Below are positions 1-6,775 of a stretch of DNA of 20,672 nt, piece by piece. The notes below the pieces were generated by a model that was given only the letters and a program-made list of their open reading frames with translations, searched no databases and had not been told where the DNA came from. The position numbers and the translations under genes are program-made. Each line of letters opens with the position of its first letter. The stretch's first letter is position 1. The DNA comes from Hyphomicrobiales bacterium (GTDB lineage: Bacteria; Pseudomonadota; Alphaproteobacteria; Rhizobiales; S144-23). The stretch spans positions 1-20,672 of the forward strand of contig WGBL01000081.1 of assembly GCA_015494375.1 (NCBI GenBank). Direction: 5' to 3'.

Positions 1-22
1 CGGAGATGTGTATAAGAGACAG
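1..22 (+). other. Residual Nextera transposon adapter (not genomic)
   Basis: Bases 4-22 read AGATGTGTATAAGAGACAG, the 19-bp Tn5 mosaic end used in Nextera libraries. The preceding CGG matches the read-2 form of the adapter. The reading frame of the following argD runs through it only by chance. The real genomic sequence starts at base 23. Confidence 0.97.
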
Positions 23-934
23 GGCTCCGAGGCCATCGAATGTGCGCTCAAGATGGCGCGGCGCCACCACGACGCCACGGGCCGGCCCGAGCGCTATCGC
101 GTGATCACCTTCCCGAACGCCTTTCACGGCCGCACACTGGCGGCCATTGCCGCGGGCGGCCAGGCCAAGCATCTCGAAGGGTTCGACCCGGTTGTCGATG
201 GTTTCGACAAGGTGGAAGCTTTCGAGCCGGCGGCCGTCGAGGCGGCGATCGGCCCCGAGACGGCGGCCATTCTCATTGAGCCCGTCCAGGGCGAGGGCGG
301 CATCCGGCCCGTTCCCGAGGCTTTCCTCGCCGAGCTCCGCGCCATTGCCGACCGCCATGGCCTATTGCTCATCTTCGATGAGGTGCAATGCGGGGTCGGC
401 CGCACCGGCCGGCTGTTCGCCCACGAGTGGGCCGGCATCGCCCCCGACATCATGGCCATCGCCAAGGGCATCGGCGGCGGCTTTCCCGTCGGCGCCTGCC
501 TTGCGAATGAAAAGGTGGCCGCCGCCATGACACAGGGCAGCCATGGCTCGACATTCGGCGGCAATCCCCTGGCCATGGCCGTGGGGAATGCCGTGCTCGA
601 TGTCGTTCTAGAGCCCGGTTTTCTCGAAGGCGTTCGGGAGACGTCGCTCAAACTCCGCCAGCGCCTCGCCGAGCTGCAAGACACATACCCCGCGATTGTG
701 CGCGGTGTCAGAGGCAAGGGACTGATGCTCGGCCTCGAGGTGGCGGTGCCGCCGCGCGACTTCATCGCTGCTATGATCGAGGCGCGCATGCTGGGCGTGC
801 CTGCGGGCGATGGTGTCGTGCGCCTCTTGCCGCCCTTGACCATCGGCGGCGCGGAAATCGGCGATGCGTACGAGCGCCTCTCGGCGACATGCCGCCGGCT
901 CGATGCCGCCGCGCGGGCAAAGTCCTCGAAATAA
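23..934 (+). CDS. argD: Acetylornithine aminotransferase, 5'-truncated at contig end
   Basis: This is a class III PLP-dependent aminotransferase of the ArgD type. It interconverts N-acetylornithine plus 2-oxoglutarate with N-acetylglutamate semialdehyde plus glutamate in cytoplasmic arginine synthesis. The 303 visible residues begin inside the conserved GSEAIECALKMAR segment, so roughly the first 90-100 residues of a ~400-residue protein are missing, replaced by the adapter. Visible motifs, numbered from the first genomic codon, are LIEPVQGEGG (85-94), IFDEVQCGVGRTG (117-129, whose Asp would contact the PLP ring nitrogen) and AKGIGGGFPVGA (147-158, with Lys148 the expected Schiff-base lysine). 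It lies 33 bp upstream of argF on the same strand, the usual alphaproteobacterial argD-argF operon. A related omega-aminotransferase is possible from sequence alone, but the neighbour strongly favours ArgD. Confidence 0.95.
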   Translation, partial: GSEAIECALKMARRHHDATGRPERYRVITFPNAFHGRTLAAIAAGGQAKHLEGFDPVVDGFDKVEAFEPAAVEAAIGPETAAILIEPVQGEGGIRPVPEAFLAELRAIADRHGLLLIFDEVQCGVGRTGRLFAHEWAGIAPDIMAIAKGIGGGFPVGACLANEKVAAAMTQGSHGSTFGGNPLAMAVGNAVLDVVLEPGFLEGVRETSLKLRQRLAELQDTYPAIVRGVRGKGLMLGLEVAVPPRDFIAAMIEARMLGVPAGDGVVRLLPPLTIGGAEIGDAYERLSATCRRLDAAARAKSSK

Positions 935-967
935 CTCCATTTTCCGAAAAGAGACGGGTGGCCCGCC

Positions 968-2011
968 ATGGCCGTCAGACATTTTCTTGATCTTGATTCC
1001 ATTTCCTCCGAGACACTGCGCGCCATCCTCGATGCCGCCCATGCCATGAAATCGGCGCGGGAGGGGAAATTGACACGGAGGGCCGCGAGCGGGGTGAAGG
1101 GGAACGGGAAGGAGAACGACAGGCCCGCCGGCAAAGGGGCAGGCAAGAAAGCCGCAAATTGGGGAGCGGGAAAAGCCGGAGCGGCCAAGGTTGAGCTCTC
1201 CCCGCGCCTCGAGGGGGCGGTGCTTGCGATGATCTTCGAATGCCCCTCCACCCGCACCCGTGTCTCGTTCGATGTCGCCATGCGCGAGCTCGGCGGCGAA
1301 ACCCTGGTGCTCAACAGCGGCGAGTTGCAGCTCGGGCGCGGCGAGCCGGTCTCGGATACCGCGCGCGTGCTTTCGCGCTATGTGGACGCCATCATGCTGC
1401 GCACCAATTCGCATGAGGCGTTGCTCGAGCTTGCCGCCCATTCGAGTGTGCCGGTGATCAACGGCCTCACCAACCTGAGCCATCCCTGCCAGGTGATGGC
1501 CGATCTCATGACGTTTGAGGAGCACCGCGGGCCTATCGAGGATCGCGTCATCGCCTGGGTGGGCGATGCCAACAATGTCGCGGCCTCTTGGATCCATGCC
1601 GCGGTGCGCCTCGGGTTCACCTTGCGGTTGGCGTCGCCCGAGCCCTTGCAGCCCGATGCCGAGCTCATGAGCTGGGTTGCGGCCGAGGGCGGCGAAGCGC
1701 GGGTGATCGTCGGTGACGATCCGCGCGCGGCCGTGGCCGGTGCCCATTGTGTGGTCACCGACACCTGGGTCTCGATGGCCGATGAGGATGGTGAGGCGCG
1801 CATGGGCCTGCTCGAACCCTATCGCGTCGATGGCGCCCTCATGGCCCTTGCCGACGAGCAGGCGATTTTCATGCATTGCCTGCCGGCCTATCGCGGTCGC
1901 GAGGTGACGGCCGAGGTCATCGACGGGCCGCAGTCGGCCGTCTTCGATGAGGCCGAGAACCGGCTCCATGCACAAAAGGCCATTCTCTCCTGGTGCTTCT
2001 CGGGTGACTGA
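968..2011 (+). CDS. argF: Ornithine carbamoyltransferase with an internal low-complexity insert
   Basis: This cytoplasmic enzyme makes citrulline from ornithine and carbamoyl phosphate. The ATG at 968 is followed by the typical start MAVRHFLDLD. Signatures are the carbamoyl-phosphate loop STRTR (94-98), HPCQ (172-175), DTWVSM (265-270) and HCLPAYRGREV (303-313, the ornithine and catalytic Cys loop). At 347 residues it is about 40 longer than the usual ~305. The excess is one Lys/Gly/Ala/Asn-rich stretch at about residues 33-76, between the first N-terminal helix and the strand leading into STRTR. The rest of the fold looks intact, so I expect an active enzyme with a flexible surface loop. It follows argD in an operon. 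The SMG loop of many family members reads SMA here. Confidence 0.96.
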   Translation: MAVRHFLDLDSISSETLRAILDAAHAMKSAREGKLTRRAASGVKGNGKENDRPAGKGAGKKAANWGAGKAGAAKVELSPRLEGAVLAMIFECPSTRTRVSFDVAMRELGGETLVLNSGELQLGRGEPVSDTARVLSRYVDAIMLRTNSHEALLELAAHSSVPVINGLTNLSHPCQVMADLMTFEEHRGPIEDRVIAWVGDANNVAASWIHAAVRLGFTLRLASPEPLQPDAELMSWVAAEGGEARVIVGDDPRAAVAGAHCVVTDTWVSMADEDGEARMGLLEPYRVDGALMALADEQAIFMHCLPAYRGREVTAEVIDGPQSAVFDEAENRLHAQKAILSWCFSGD

Positions 2012-2084
2012 GGGGCCCTTTTGGGACTGCTCCGGCAATCTTTCGGGCTCTCGGGCAGGCAGCGCTGAGGCAACAGCCCCGGCC

Positions 2085-2107
2085 AACTTGCGCCGTGCGT
2101 GCAAGTT
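2085..2107. repeat. Inverted repeat between argF and the DUF4202 gene
   Basis: AACTTGC (2085-2091) and GCAAGTT (2101-2107) are perfect 7-bp arms around a 9-base loop, inside the 175-bp gap after argF. It could form a hairpin acting as a weak transcript end. No clear T-run follows, so the role is open. Confidence 0.45.
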
Positions 2108-2186
2108 TGCCAACTTCTCATCGACAACACATCCTCGAGAACGACGAGAACAAAATGTCGATAATCATTCGCTGGGAAGGATCACC

Positions 2187-2831
2187 ATGACCGAGCAATC
2201 GCAACGCCTCAAAGCCGTCTTCGCCGACATCGACGCCGCCAACGCCGATGATCCCCGCAAGATCGTTGTGGATGGCGTGGAGCGCCCTTATGAGCAGGTC
2301 TATTCCGAGCGCATGGGCGAGGTGCTCGCCGAGATGTATCCGGACGCCTCCGAGCTGCTCAGGATCGCCGCCCACGCCCAGCATATCCGGCGCTGGGACA
2401 TCCCCCGCTCCGACTATCCGATGGGGCGTGAGGGCTACAACCGCTGGCGGCGGGCCTGCCGCGAGCACCACGCCAAGCTCATTTCCGAGATCATGGCGCG
2501 GCACGGCTACAGCGACGACGAGATCGCTCACGTCACCAAGCTCATCAAGAAGGAGCAGCTTAAAAAGGATAAAGACTCACAAGCGCTCGAGAACGTCGTC
2601 GATGTCGTCTTTCTCAAGTACTATTGGGACGAGTTCCACGCCAAGTATCCCGACTACGACGACGACAAGCTCATCGACATACTCGGCAAGACCTTGCGCA
2701 AGATGTCGCCCAGGGGGCATGAGGCGGCCCTTGCGCTCGATTTGCCTGAGGAGACGCGCCGCCTTGTCATGGCCGCCGTCGAGCGCGAGGCCGAGACCCT
2801 GGCCCGACTGGCCAAGGTTGCGGTCGATTGA
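2187..2831 (+). CDS. DUF4202 family protein
   Basis: This 214-residue soluble protein matches my recollection of the DUF4202 family along its whole length. Conserved-looking blocks are AAHAQHIRRWDIPRSDYPMGREGYNRWRR (61-89), LIKKEQL (119-125), a central ALENVVDVVFLKYYWDEF helix (133-150) and KLIDILGKTLRKMSPRG (161-177). It is rich in His, Arg and charged residues, with no signal peptide or membrane segment. The biochemical function of the family is unknown to me. The ATG at 2187 is chosen because it follows GGGAAGG at a good distance and gives the family's normal length. The open frame continues upstream to 1947, but that part overlaps argF and reads as out-of-frame sequence. It has its own 175-bp leader after argF, so co-transcription is uncertain. 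Confidence 0.85.
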   Translation: MTEQSQRLKAVFADIDAANADDPRKIVVDGVERPYEQVYSERMGEVLAEMYPDASELLRIAAHAQHIRRWDIPRSDYPMGREGYNRWRRACREHHAKLISEIMARHGYSDDEIAHVTKLIKKEQLKKDKDSQALENVVDVVFLKYYWDEFHAKYPDYDDDKLIDILGKTLRKMSPRGHEAALALDLPEETRRLVMAAVEREAETLARLAKVAVD

Positions 2832-2862
2832 GGGCGCCGGGCCCCGCCTGAGAGCGCCGCGC

Positions 2863-2910
2863 CTCAGCGTGTGCCTCAGCTTGTGCCTCAGCTTGTGCCT
2901 CAGCTTGTGC
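2863..2910. repeat. 12-bp tandem repeat, four copies
   Basis: Four direct copies of CTCAGCTTGTGC occupy 2863-2874, 2875-2886, 2887-2898 and 2899-2910. The first has one change (CTCAGCGTGTGC). The fourth copy contains the stop codon of the minus-strand Fe-S scaffold gene, so the array forms the start of its 3' untranslated region. It lies between two convergent genes. Confidence 0.95.
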
Positions 2911-3430
2911 CGGCCACAGCCTTCTGGTGAGCCTCATTCCGGTGAGCCTCCAGGGGGCCATCTTCCGCGGCCGTCACGTCGCCGCCTTCGCCGGTCTCTC
3001 GGGCCTCGACCTGGGCGATGGCGTCCTCGAGGGCATCGAAGACGAGAAGCGTCGACGCGTGCCGGGCTTTGAAATCGCGCACCGGCTCGAGGATGGCGAG
3101 GTCGGCCCATTTGCCCTCGGGGGGCGCCCCTCCCTCTTTCAGCATGGCCCGCATCCGGCGCCTCACCTCGCGGATCTCCTCGGCTGTGGCCCCCACCACA
3201 TGGGCCGCCACGATCGCCGCTGCACTCTGGCCCAAAAGGCAGGCCTTGACGCTCTGGCCATAGTCGGTGATGACGCCGTCCCGCATCTTGATGTCGACAC
3301 TCACCGTCGAGCCACATAACTTCGAGTGGGCGGTTGCGCTGGCGTCGGGATCTGTGAGCCGCTCGGTGCGTGGAATATTGGCCGCCAGCTCGATGATCCG
3401 CTGACTGTAGATCTCGCTCAAGTTGGTCAT
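2900..3430 (-). CDS. Iron-sulfur cluster assembly scaffold protein (IscU/SufU-like)
   Basis: This is a 176-residue protein of the NifU-N/SufU fold, the scaffold on which Fe-S clusters are assembled in the cytoplasm. It shows the family pattern IYSQRIIELAANIP (7-20), KLCGSTVSVDI (37-47) and VKACLLGQSAAAIVAAHVVG (61-80), giving two of the three classical ligand cysteines (Cys39 and Cys64). The segment that normally carries the third Cys reads VRDFKARHASTLLVFDAL (117-134), without Cys. From memory this is a feature of the alphaproteobacterial branch annotated simply as 'iron-sulfur cluster assembly scaffold protein'. The C-terminal ~35 residues are acidic and low complexity. The start at 3430 (MTNLSEIYSQ) is chosen because it matches the family N-terminus; an upstream in-frame Met at 3568 would add 46 residues unlike the family. 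It is convergent with the DUF4202 gene and divergent from folE. Confidence 0.87.
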   Translation of the reverse strand: MTNLSEIYSQRIIELAANIPRTERLTDPDASATAHSKLCGSTVSVDIKMRDGVITDYGQSVKACLLGQSAAAIVAAHVVGATAEEIREVRRRMRAMLKEGGAPPEGKWADLAILEPVRDFKARHASTLLVFDALEDAIAQVEARETGEGGDVTAAEDGPLEAHRNEAHQKAVAGTS

Positions 3431-3818
3431 CGGCGCTCTTTTGGGACCTTCGTTGGTGTGTGCGCAATGGCGTCGCGGCAAGGGCGCGAGGGCCGAGCCC
3501 TTGCGGCGGCTGCCCGCCCACGATATATGGGCCGCTTGAGACTTACGGATTTCTGCGCCCGCTGACAATAGCGAGCTTCGTTGCGGCCGGGTTGGGAGCG
3601 GCTCTCGGCCGGCGCGATTGGCGAGCGCGGCTGCTGGAACGCCTTCCGAGGGATTGGACGGGGCAGAGGTCGCAGGCTTGAGGCGGGCCCGCGCCTGTCA
3701 AGCTTGAGGCGAGATACACGCTCAAGGGGTGATCGGGATTGCAAGGCGCGCGCAATGGATTTGCGCAATCGGCGCTTTATGGGTAAGAATGATGGTGCGA
3801 ATGGGAGCTTGTGAGTAA
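3431..3818. other. 388-bp divergent intergenic region (Fe-S scaffold / folE)
   Basis: I see no credible gene here. It should hold the promoters of the Fe-S scaffold gene (leftward) and folE (rightward). Visible structure includes a direct repeat GCTTGAGGCG at 3676-3685 and 3702-3711. There is also a cluster of GATTGC/GCGCAAT words: 3737-3742 inverted relative to 3750-3756 and 3763-3769, the last two being direct copies 13 bp apart. These words could be an operator for folE, but I cannot assign a regulator. The open frames crossing this region have no family-like sequence. Confidence 0.5.
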
Positions 3819-4448
3819 ATGGATGCCATCCTGAACAGACTGTCCACCGCCTCGGTCGAGAGGCGGAAAGTCGAGCGGCCATCGCGCGAGGAGGCCGAGG
3901 CCGCGGTGCGCACCCTCATTGCCTGGGCCGGCGACGACCCCGAACGTGAAGGCCTCATTGACACGCCCAAGCGTGTCGTCAATGCCTATCGCGAGTTCTT
4001 CTCGGGCTATGACCAGGACCCCATTGCCGAGCTCTCGCGCACCTTTGATGATGTGGCCGGCTATGACGATATCGTCATGTTGCGCGATATCGATCTCAAC
4101 TCCCATTGCGAGCATCACATGGTGCCGTTCATCGGCAAGGCCCATGTCGCCTATTTCCCGACCGACCGGGTTGTCGGTATCTCGAAGCTCGCGCGGGTGG
4201 TCGAGATTTTTGCGCGCCGATTGCAGACCCAAGAGACCATGACCGCGCAGATCGCCGAGGCCATCAACACCGCGCTCGAGCCCGCAGGCGTGGCGGTGAT
4301 GATCGATGCGGTGCATCAATGCATGTCGTTGCGCGGTGTCAACAAGCCGAACGTCGCCACCATCACCACACAGTTCACGGGCGTCTTCAAGGAAGACCAG
4401 GCGCTGCAAGACCGCTTCATGCGCTTGGCTAGCGGGGAGGCCCGCTAG
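3819..4448 (+). CDS. folE: GTP cyclohydrolase I
   Basis: This enzyme converts GTP to 7,8-dihydroneopterin triphosphate and formate, the first step of folate synthesis and also the entry to the queuosine pathway. The 209-residue length is typical for the type IA enzyme. Motifs are GDDPEREGLIDTPKRV (38-53), CEHHMVPFIGKAHVAYFP (97-114), VGISKLARVVEIFARRLQ (119-136) and HQCMSLRGVNKP (167-177). The zinc ligands expected from the E. coli enzyme are present as Cys97, His100 and Cys168. The ATG at 3819 is preceded by GGGAG about 12 bases upstream. The next genes, hisI and the patatin-like gene, lie in the same direction, an arrangement I recall from Rhizobiales. QueF, a later enzyme of the queuosine branch, is encoded 4 kb away. 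Confidence 0.97.
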   Translation: MDAILNRLSTASVERRKVERPSREEAEAAVRTLIAWAGDDPEREGLIDTPKRVVNAYREFFSGYDQDPIAELSRTFDDVAGYDDIVMLRDIDLNSHCEHHMVPFIGKAHVAYFPTDRVVGISKLARVVEIFARRLQTQETMTAQIAEAINTALEPAGVAVMIDAVHQCMSLRGVNKPNVATITTQFTGVFKEDQALQDRFMRLASGEAR

Positions 4449-4486
4449 CAGCGGCCCCCATGAACCCGGCGCCTTTATGAGGGGCG

Positions 4487-4602
4487 GCTGTGGGCGACCG
4501 CTATGGGCGACCGATGCGGGCGAACGCTATGGGCCAGCGCTTTGGGTCACCGCTGTGGGTGAGCGCCATGGTCGACCTTGTGGGCGACCGCTGTGAGTGC
4601 CG
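4487..4602. repeat. 13-bp degenerate tandem repeat, about nine copies
   Basis: Between folE and hisI are successive units like GCTGTGGGCGACC. Units start at 4487, 4500, 4513, 4526, 4539, 4552, 4565, 4578 (one base short) and 4590. The consensus is roughly GCTNTGGGYGACC. Copies diverge by 1-5 bases, so the array is old or evolving. Thirteen is not a multiple of three and no gene product uses it. It ends about 30 bp before the hisI start codon, so it would lie in the hisI leader. Confidence 0.92.
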
Positions 4603-4634
4603 GCCTTGAGCGCCAATCCCGGGGCGAAATACCA

Positions 4635-5102
4635 ATGACAAGCGACGGACCTTTTGCCCCTCGCGGCTCCCGAGAGGAGGTCGAGGAGGGCTTGCGATTC
4701 ATGCCGAAATTCGATGCCCAGGGTGTGCTGCCGGCGATTGCCACCGATGTGCACTCTGGCGAGGTAGTGATGCTCGCCTATATGAATGCCGAGGCGCTGG
4801 CCCGCACCATCGAGACGGGCATTGCCCATTACTGGAGCCGCTCTCGCAACAAGCTCTGGGTCAAGGGCGAGACCAGCGGCAACCGCCAGCGGGTGCTTGA
4901 GATCCGCACCGACTGTGATCAGGACGCCATCTGGTTGCGGGTCGAGGTGGAGGGCCACGGTGCCTCGTGCCATCTCGGCTATCGCTCCTGCTTTTTCCGC
5001 CGTGTGCCCGTGGGCGAGGCGGCGCGACCAGAGCTCGAGCTCGCGCACACAGGCGAGGCGCGCGCCTTCGATCCAGGCGAGGTCTACAAAAAAGACACAT
5101 AA
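4635..5102 (+). CDS. hisI: Phosphoribosyl-AMP cyclohydrolase
   Basis: HisI opens the adenine ring of phosphoribosyl-AMP to give ProFAR, the third step of histidine synthesis, in the cytoplasm. The 155-residue protein carries VVMLAYMNAEAL (44-55), HYWSRSRNKLWVKGETSG (65-82), IRTDCDQDAIWLRVE (90-104) and GASCHLGYRSCFFR (109-122). Zinc-binding cysteines Cys94, Cys112 and Cys119 and the Asp-rich magnesium site (D93, D95, D97) are present. It is the single-domain form without a HisE domain. The frame is open back to 4578 inside the 13-bp repeat, but the ATG at 4635 gives the normal family length. CHTGRRSC of many homologues reads CHLGYRSC here. It follows folE by 186 bp. Confidence 0.96.
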   Translation: MTSDGPFAPRGSREEVEEGLRFMPKFDAQGVLPAIATDVHSGEVVMLAYMNAEALARTIETGIAHYWSRSRNKLWVKGETSGNRQRVLEIRTDCDQDAIWLRVEVEGHGASCHLGYRSCFFRRVPVGEAARPELELAHTGEARAFDPGEVYKKDT

Positions 5103-5134
5103 GGCTTGCAAAAAGGCCACAGAATCGGCACGAA

Positions 5135-5149
5135 TTAATCAAAAGTTAA
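5135..5149. promoter_or_regulatory. CtrA-type box TTAA-N7-TTAA upstream of the patatin gene
   Basis: TTAA at 5135-5138 and TTAA at 5146-5149 are separated by exactly seven bases (TCAAAAG). This is the consensus spacing of sites bound by the alphaproteobacterial cell-cycle regulator CtrA. It lies in an AT-rich island 115 bp before the patatin-like gene. Binding is inferred, not shown. Confidence 0.55.
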
Positions 5150-5173
5150 TATTATGGGTGCTAGGCTTGCTGA

Positions 5174-5185
5174 GAACAGCTGTTC
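5174..5185. promoter_or_regulatory. Perfect 12-bp palindrome GAACAGCTGTTC
   Basis: The sequence is exactly self-complementary and lies 25 bp after the CtrA-type box, 79 bp before the patatin start. The form GAAC-N4-GTTC resembles LexA sites of Gram-positive bacteria. Alphaproteobacterial LexA usually uses GTTC-N7-GTTC, so the binding protein is not assigned. Confidence 0.45.
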
Positions 5186-5263
5186 CTGTGATTTGTTTTC
5201 GCGTAACCGCTTAGTGCGAGCATTATCGCTGTTCACTGCGCCGACAATCCCAAGGACAAGGGG

Positions 5264-6247
5264 GTGCTATCCTTGTTTTTCGAGCCGCATCGTTCCATTG
5301 CCGGAGAGACGCCTTTGAGCAAAGCGCGCATTGGCATTGCGCTCGGTGGCGGTGCGGCGCGCGGCTGGGCCCATATCGGCGTTCTCAAGGCCCTGATCGA
5401 GGCGGGAATCGAGCCTGACATCGTGGCCGGCACCTCGATTGGTGCCGTTGTCGGCGGTTGCTATGTCTCGGGGCGGCTGGAGGCGCTTGAGAAATTTGCA
5501 AGGAAGCTCACCCGACGCAAGGTCTTCACGCTGCTCGACTTCAATCTCACGGGCTCGGGCCTGATTACGGGGCGGCGCATTTGCGGGCGGCTTGATGAGC
5601 ATCTGGCCAACGTCCGCATCGAGGATCTCGACAAGCGCTTCGTGGCGGTGGCCACTGAGCTCGGCACGGGCCACGAGATCTGGCTCAGCCGCGGCCGGCT
5701 GGTCCAGGCCATGAGCGCTTCTTATGCCTTGCCCGGCATCTTTCATCCGGTAAGGATCGGTGGCCGCTGGCTTATTGATGGTGCACTTGTCAATCCCATC
5801 CCGGTCTCGGTCTGTCGTGCGCTTGGCGCGCGCCATGTGATCGGTGTCAACCTCCACGCCGATACTTTCGGCAAGGGAACCGTGGTGCCCGACCAGGGGG
5901 CTGTCGAGGGCACGGAGCCCCATTGCGGCAGCGAGCTCGATGAGGCGCCGCGTGGCGCCCGCTCGGCGCTCCAGCTCCTGCATCGCCAGTTCTTCGGCCA
6001 GGGCAACGACGGGCCGCCCGGAATCTCCTCGGTCATGATCGATGCCTTCAACATCATCCAGGACCGGGTGGCGCGATCGCGGCTCGCGGGCGATCCTCCC
6101 GATCTCATCATTGCGCCGAGGCTGGCCGAGTTCGGCCTCTTTGAGTTTCACCGCGCCGCCGAGACCATTACGGTGGGCTATGAGGCGACCAAGCGCGAGC
6201 TGGACCGCATTCGCGACATCGTGGGCGAGGCCGAAGCTCGCGTTTGA
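5264..6247 (+). CDS. Patatin-like phospholipase / RssA-type serine hydrolase
   Basis: This predicted cytoplasmic or membrane-associated acyl hydrolase has the patatin fold and 327 residues. The oxyanion-hole segment is GIALGGGAARGWAHIGVL (24-41), the nucleophile elbow GTSIG is around 56-60, and the DGA of the catalytic Ser-Asp dyad appears in LIDGALVNP near 170. There is no signal peptide or transmembrane helix. The layout resembles small bacterial RssA/YlbK-type patatins of ~300 residues; the substrate is not predictable. The frame starts at GTG 5264 after AAGG. A TTG at 5315, preceded by GGAGAG, would give LSKARIGIALGGG and is a serious alternative start, because homologues often begin just before the glycine-rich loop. 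A CtrA-type box and a palindrome lie upstream. The C-terminal ~35 residues are probably helical. Confidence 0.9.
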   Translation: MLSLFFEPHRSIAGETPLSKARIGIALGGGAARGWAHIGVLKALIEAGIEPDIVAGTSIGAVVGGCYVSGRLEALEKFARKLTRRKVFTLLDFNLTGSGLITGRRICGRLDEHLANVRIEDLDKRFVAVATELGTGHEIWLSRGRLVQAMSASYALPGIFHPVRIGGRWLIDGALVNPIPVSVCRALGARHVIGVNLHADTFGKGTVVPDQGAVEGTEPHCGSELDEAPRGARSALQLLHRQFFGQGNDGPPGISSVMIDAFNIIQDRVARSRLAGDPPDLIIAPRLAEFGLFEFHRAAETITVGYEATKRELDRIRDIVGEAEARV

Positions 6248-6547
6248 GGCCGGAGCTCGAGGCTCGGCCCGCGCGCCAACCCTCTGCACTTTACCAAGCG
6301 TTGGTGCCGGCCGGCCTTCACTGGCTGTCGCGTCTGGGATGCGCTTGTCGCCACGTCTGGGAGAGCGGGAGGTGGCCGACCGCGCGGCCTCCTTGACCCC
6401 GGCGGGAGGTGTTGCCTTGGGGTGGCAGAGGGGGTTGTCCATTGCCGAGGTGTTTGCTAGAGGGATGCGGCCCTCCATATGATTGTTGTTGTGGTGTGGG
6501 CCAATGCGGCGCCAATCTGGCAAAGCATTCCCTATGGTCTTTGGTTT
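6248..6547. other. 300-bp intergenic region before tRNA-Leu
   Basis: No supported gene is seen. The stretch GTCTGGGA occurs twice about 20 bp apart (around 6334 and 6354) within a short imperfect duplication. The last ~50 bp should contain the tRNA promoter, but I cannot pick out convincing -35 and -10 elements. Confidence 0.5.
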
Positions 6548-6633
6548 GCGGTCGTGGCGGAACTGGTAGACGCGCAGCGTTGAGGGCGCTGTGGGCTTAG
6601 CCCGTGGAGGTTCGATTCCTCTCGACCGCACCA
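6548..6633 (+). tRNA. tRNA-Leu (anticodon GAG), CCA encoded
   Basis: The 86-base class II tRNA folds fully by eye. The acceptor GCGGTCG pairs with CGACCGC, and discriminator A is followed by encoded CCA (6631-6633). The D arm contains AACTGGTAGAC. The anticodon stem CAGCG/CGCTG encloses loop TTGAGGG with anticodon GAG, reading CUC and CUU. A long variable arm built on GGGCTTAGCCC and a T arm with GGTTCGATTCC complete it. The long variable arm and the anticodon both indicate leucine. Confidence 0.97.
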
Positions 6634-6715
6634 TCGCTCGCTCGACGGTACCAAAGGGCCGCTTTGCTTCAGAGCCCATGAGGTCCGCCCAGCCAAACCC
6701 CGCCGGGGCACATCA

Positions 6716-6730
6716 GGTTCTTAACGAACC
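6716..6730. repeat. Small inverted repeat GGTTC-TTAAC-GAACC
   Basis: Five-base arms around a five-base loop lie between tRNA-Leu and the convergent ccrM gene. A 17-bp near-duplicate (6735-6751 and 6752-6768) follows directly. It may help end transcripts from either side, but there is no T-run to make it a convincing intrinsic terminator. Confidence 0.35.
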
Positions 6731-6775
6731 CTCTTCCTTCAAGGCACCATCTCCTTCAAGGCCCAATCAGGCCCA

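Noticed and set aside
608..2113. 501-codon open frame on the minus strand across argD and argF
   Set aside because: It is antisense to two clear genes, shows no recognisable domain and has the His/Gly/Arg-rich composition typical of antisense frames in GC-rich DNA.
5267..6679. 470-codon minus-strand open frame opposite the patatin gene and tRNA-Leu
   Set aside because: It runs antisense through the patatin motifs and through a tRNA gene, and no family resemblance is seen.
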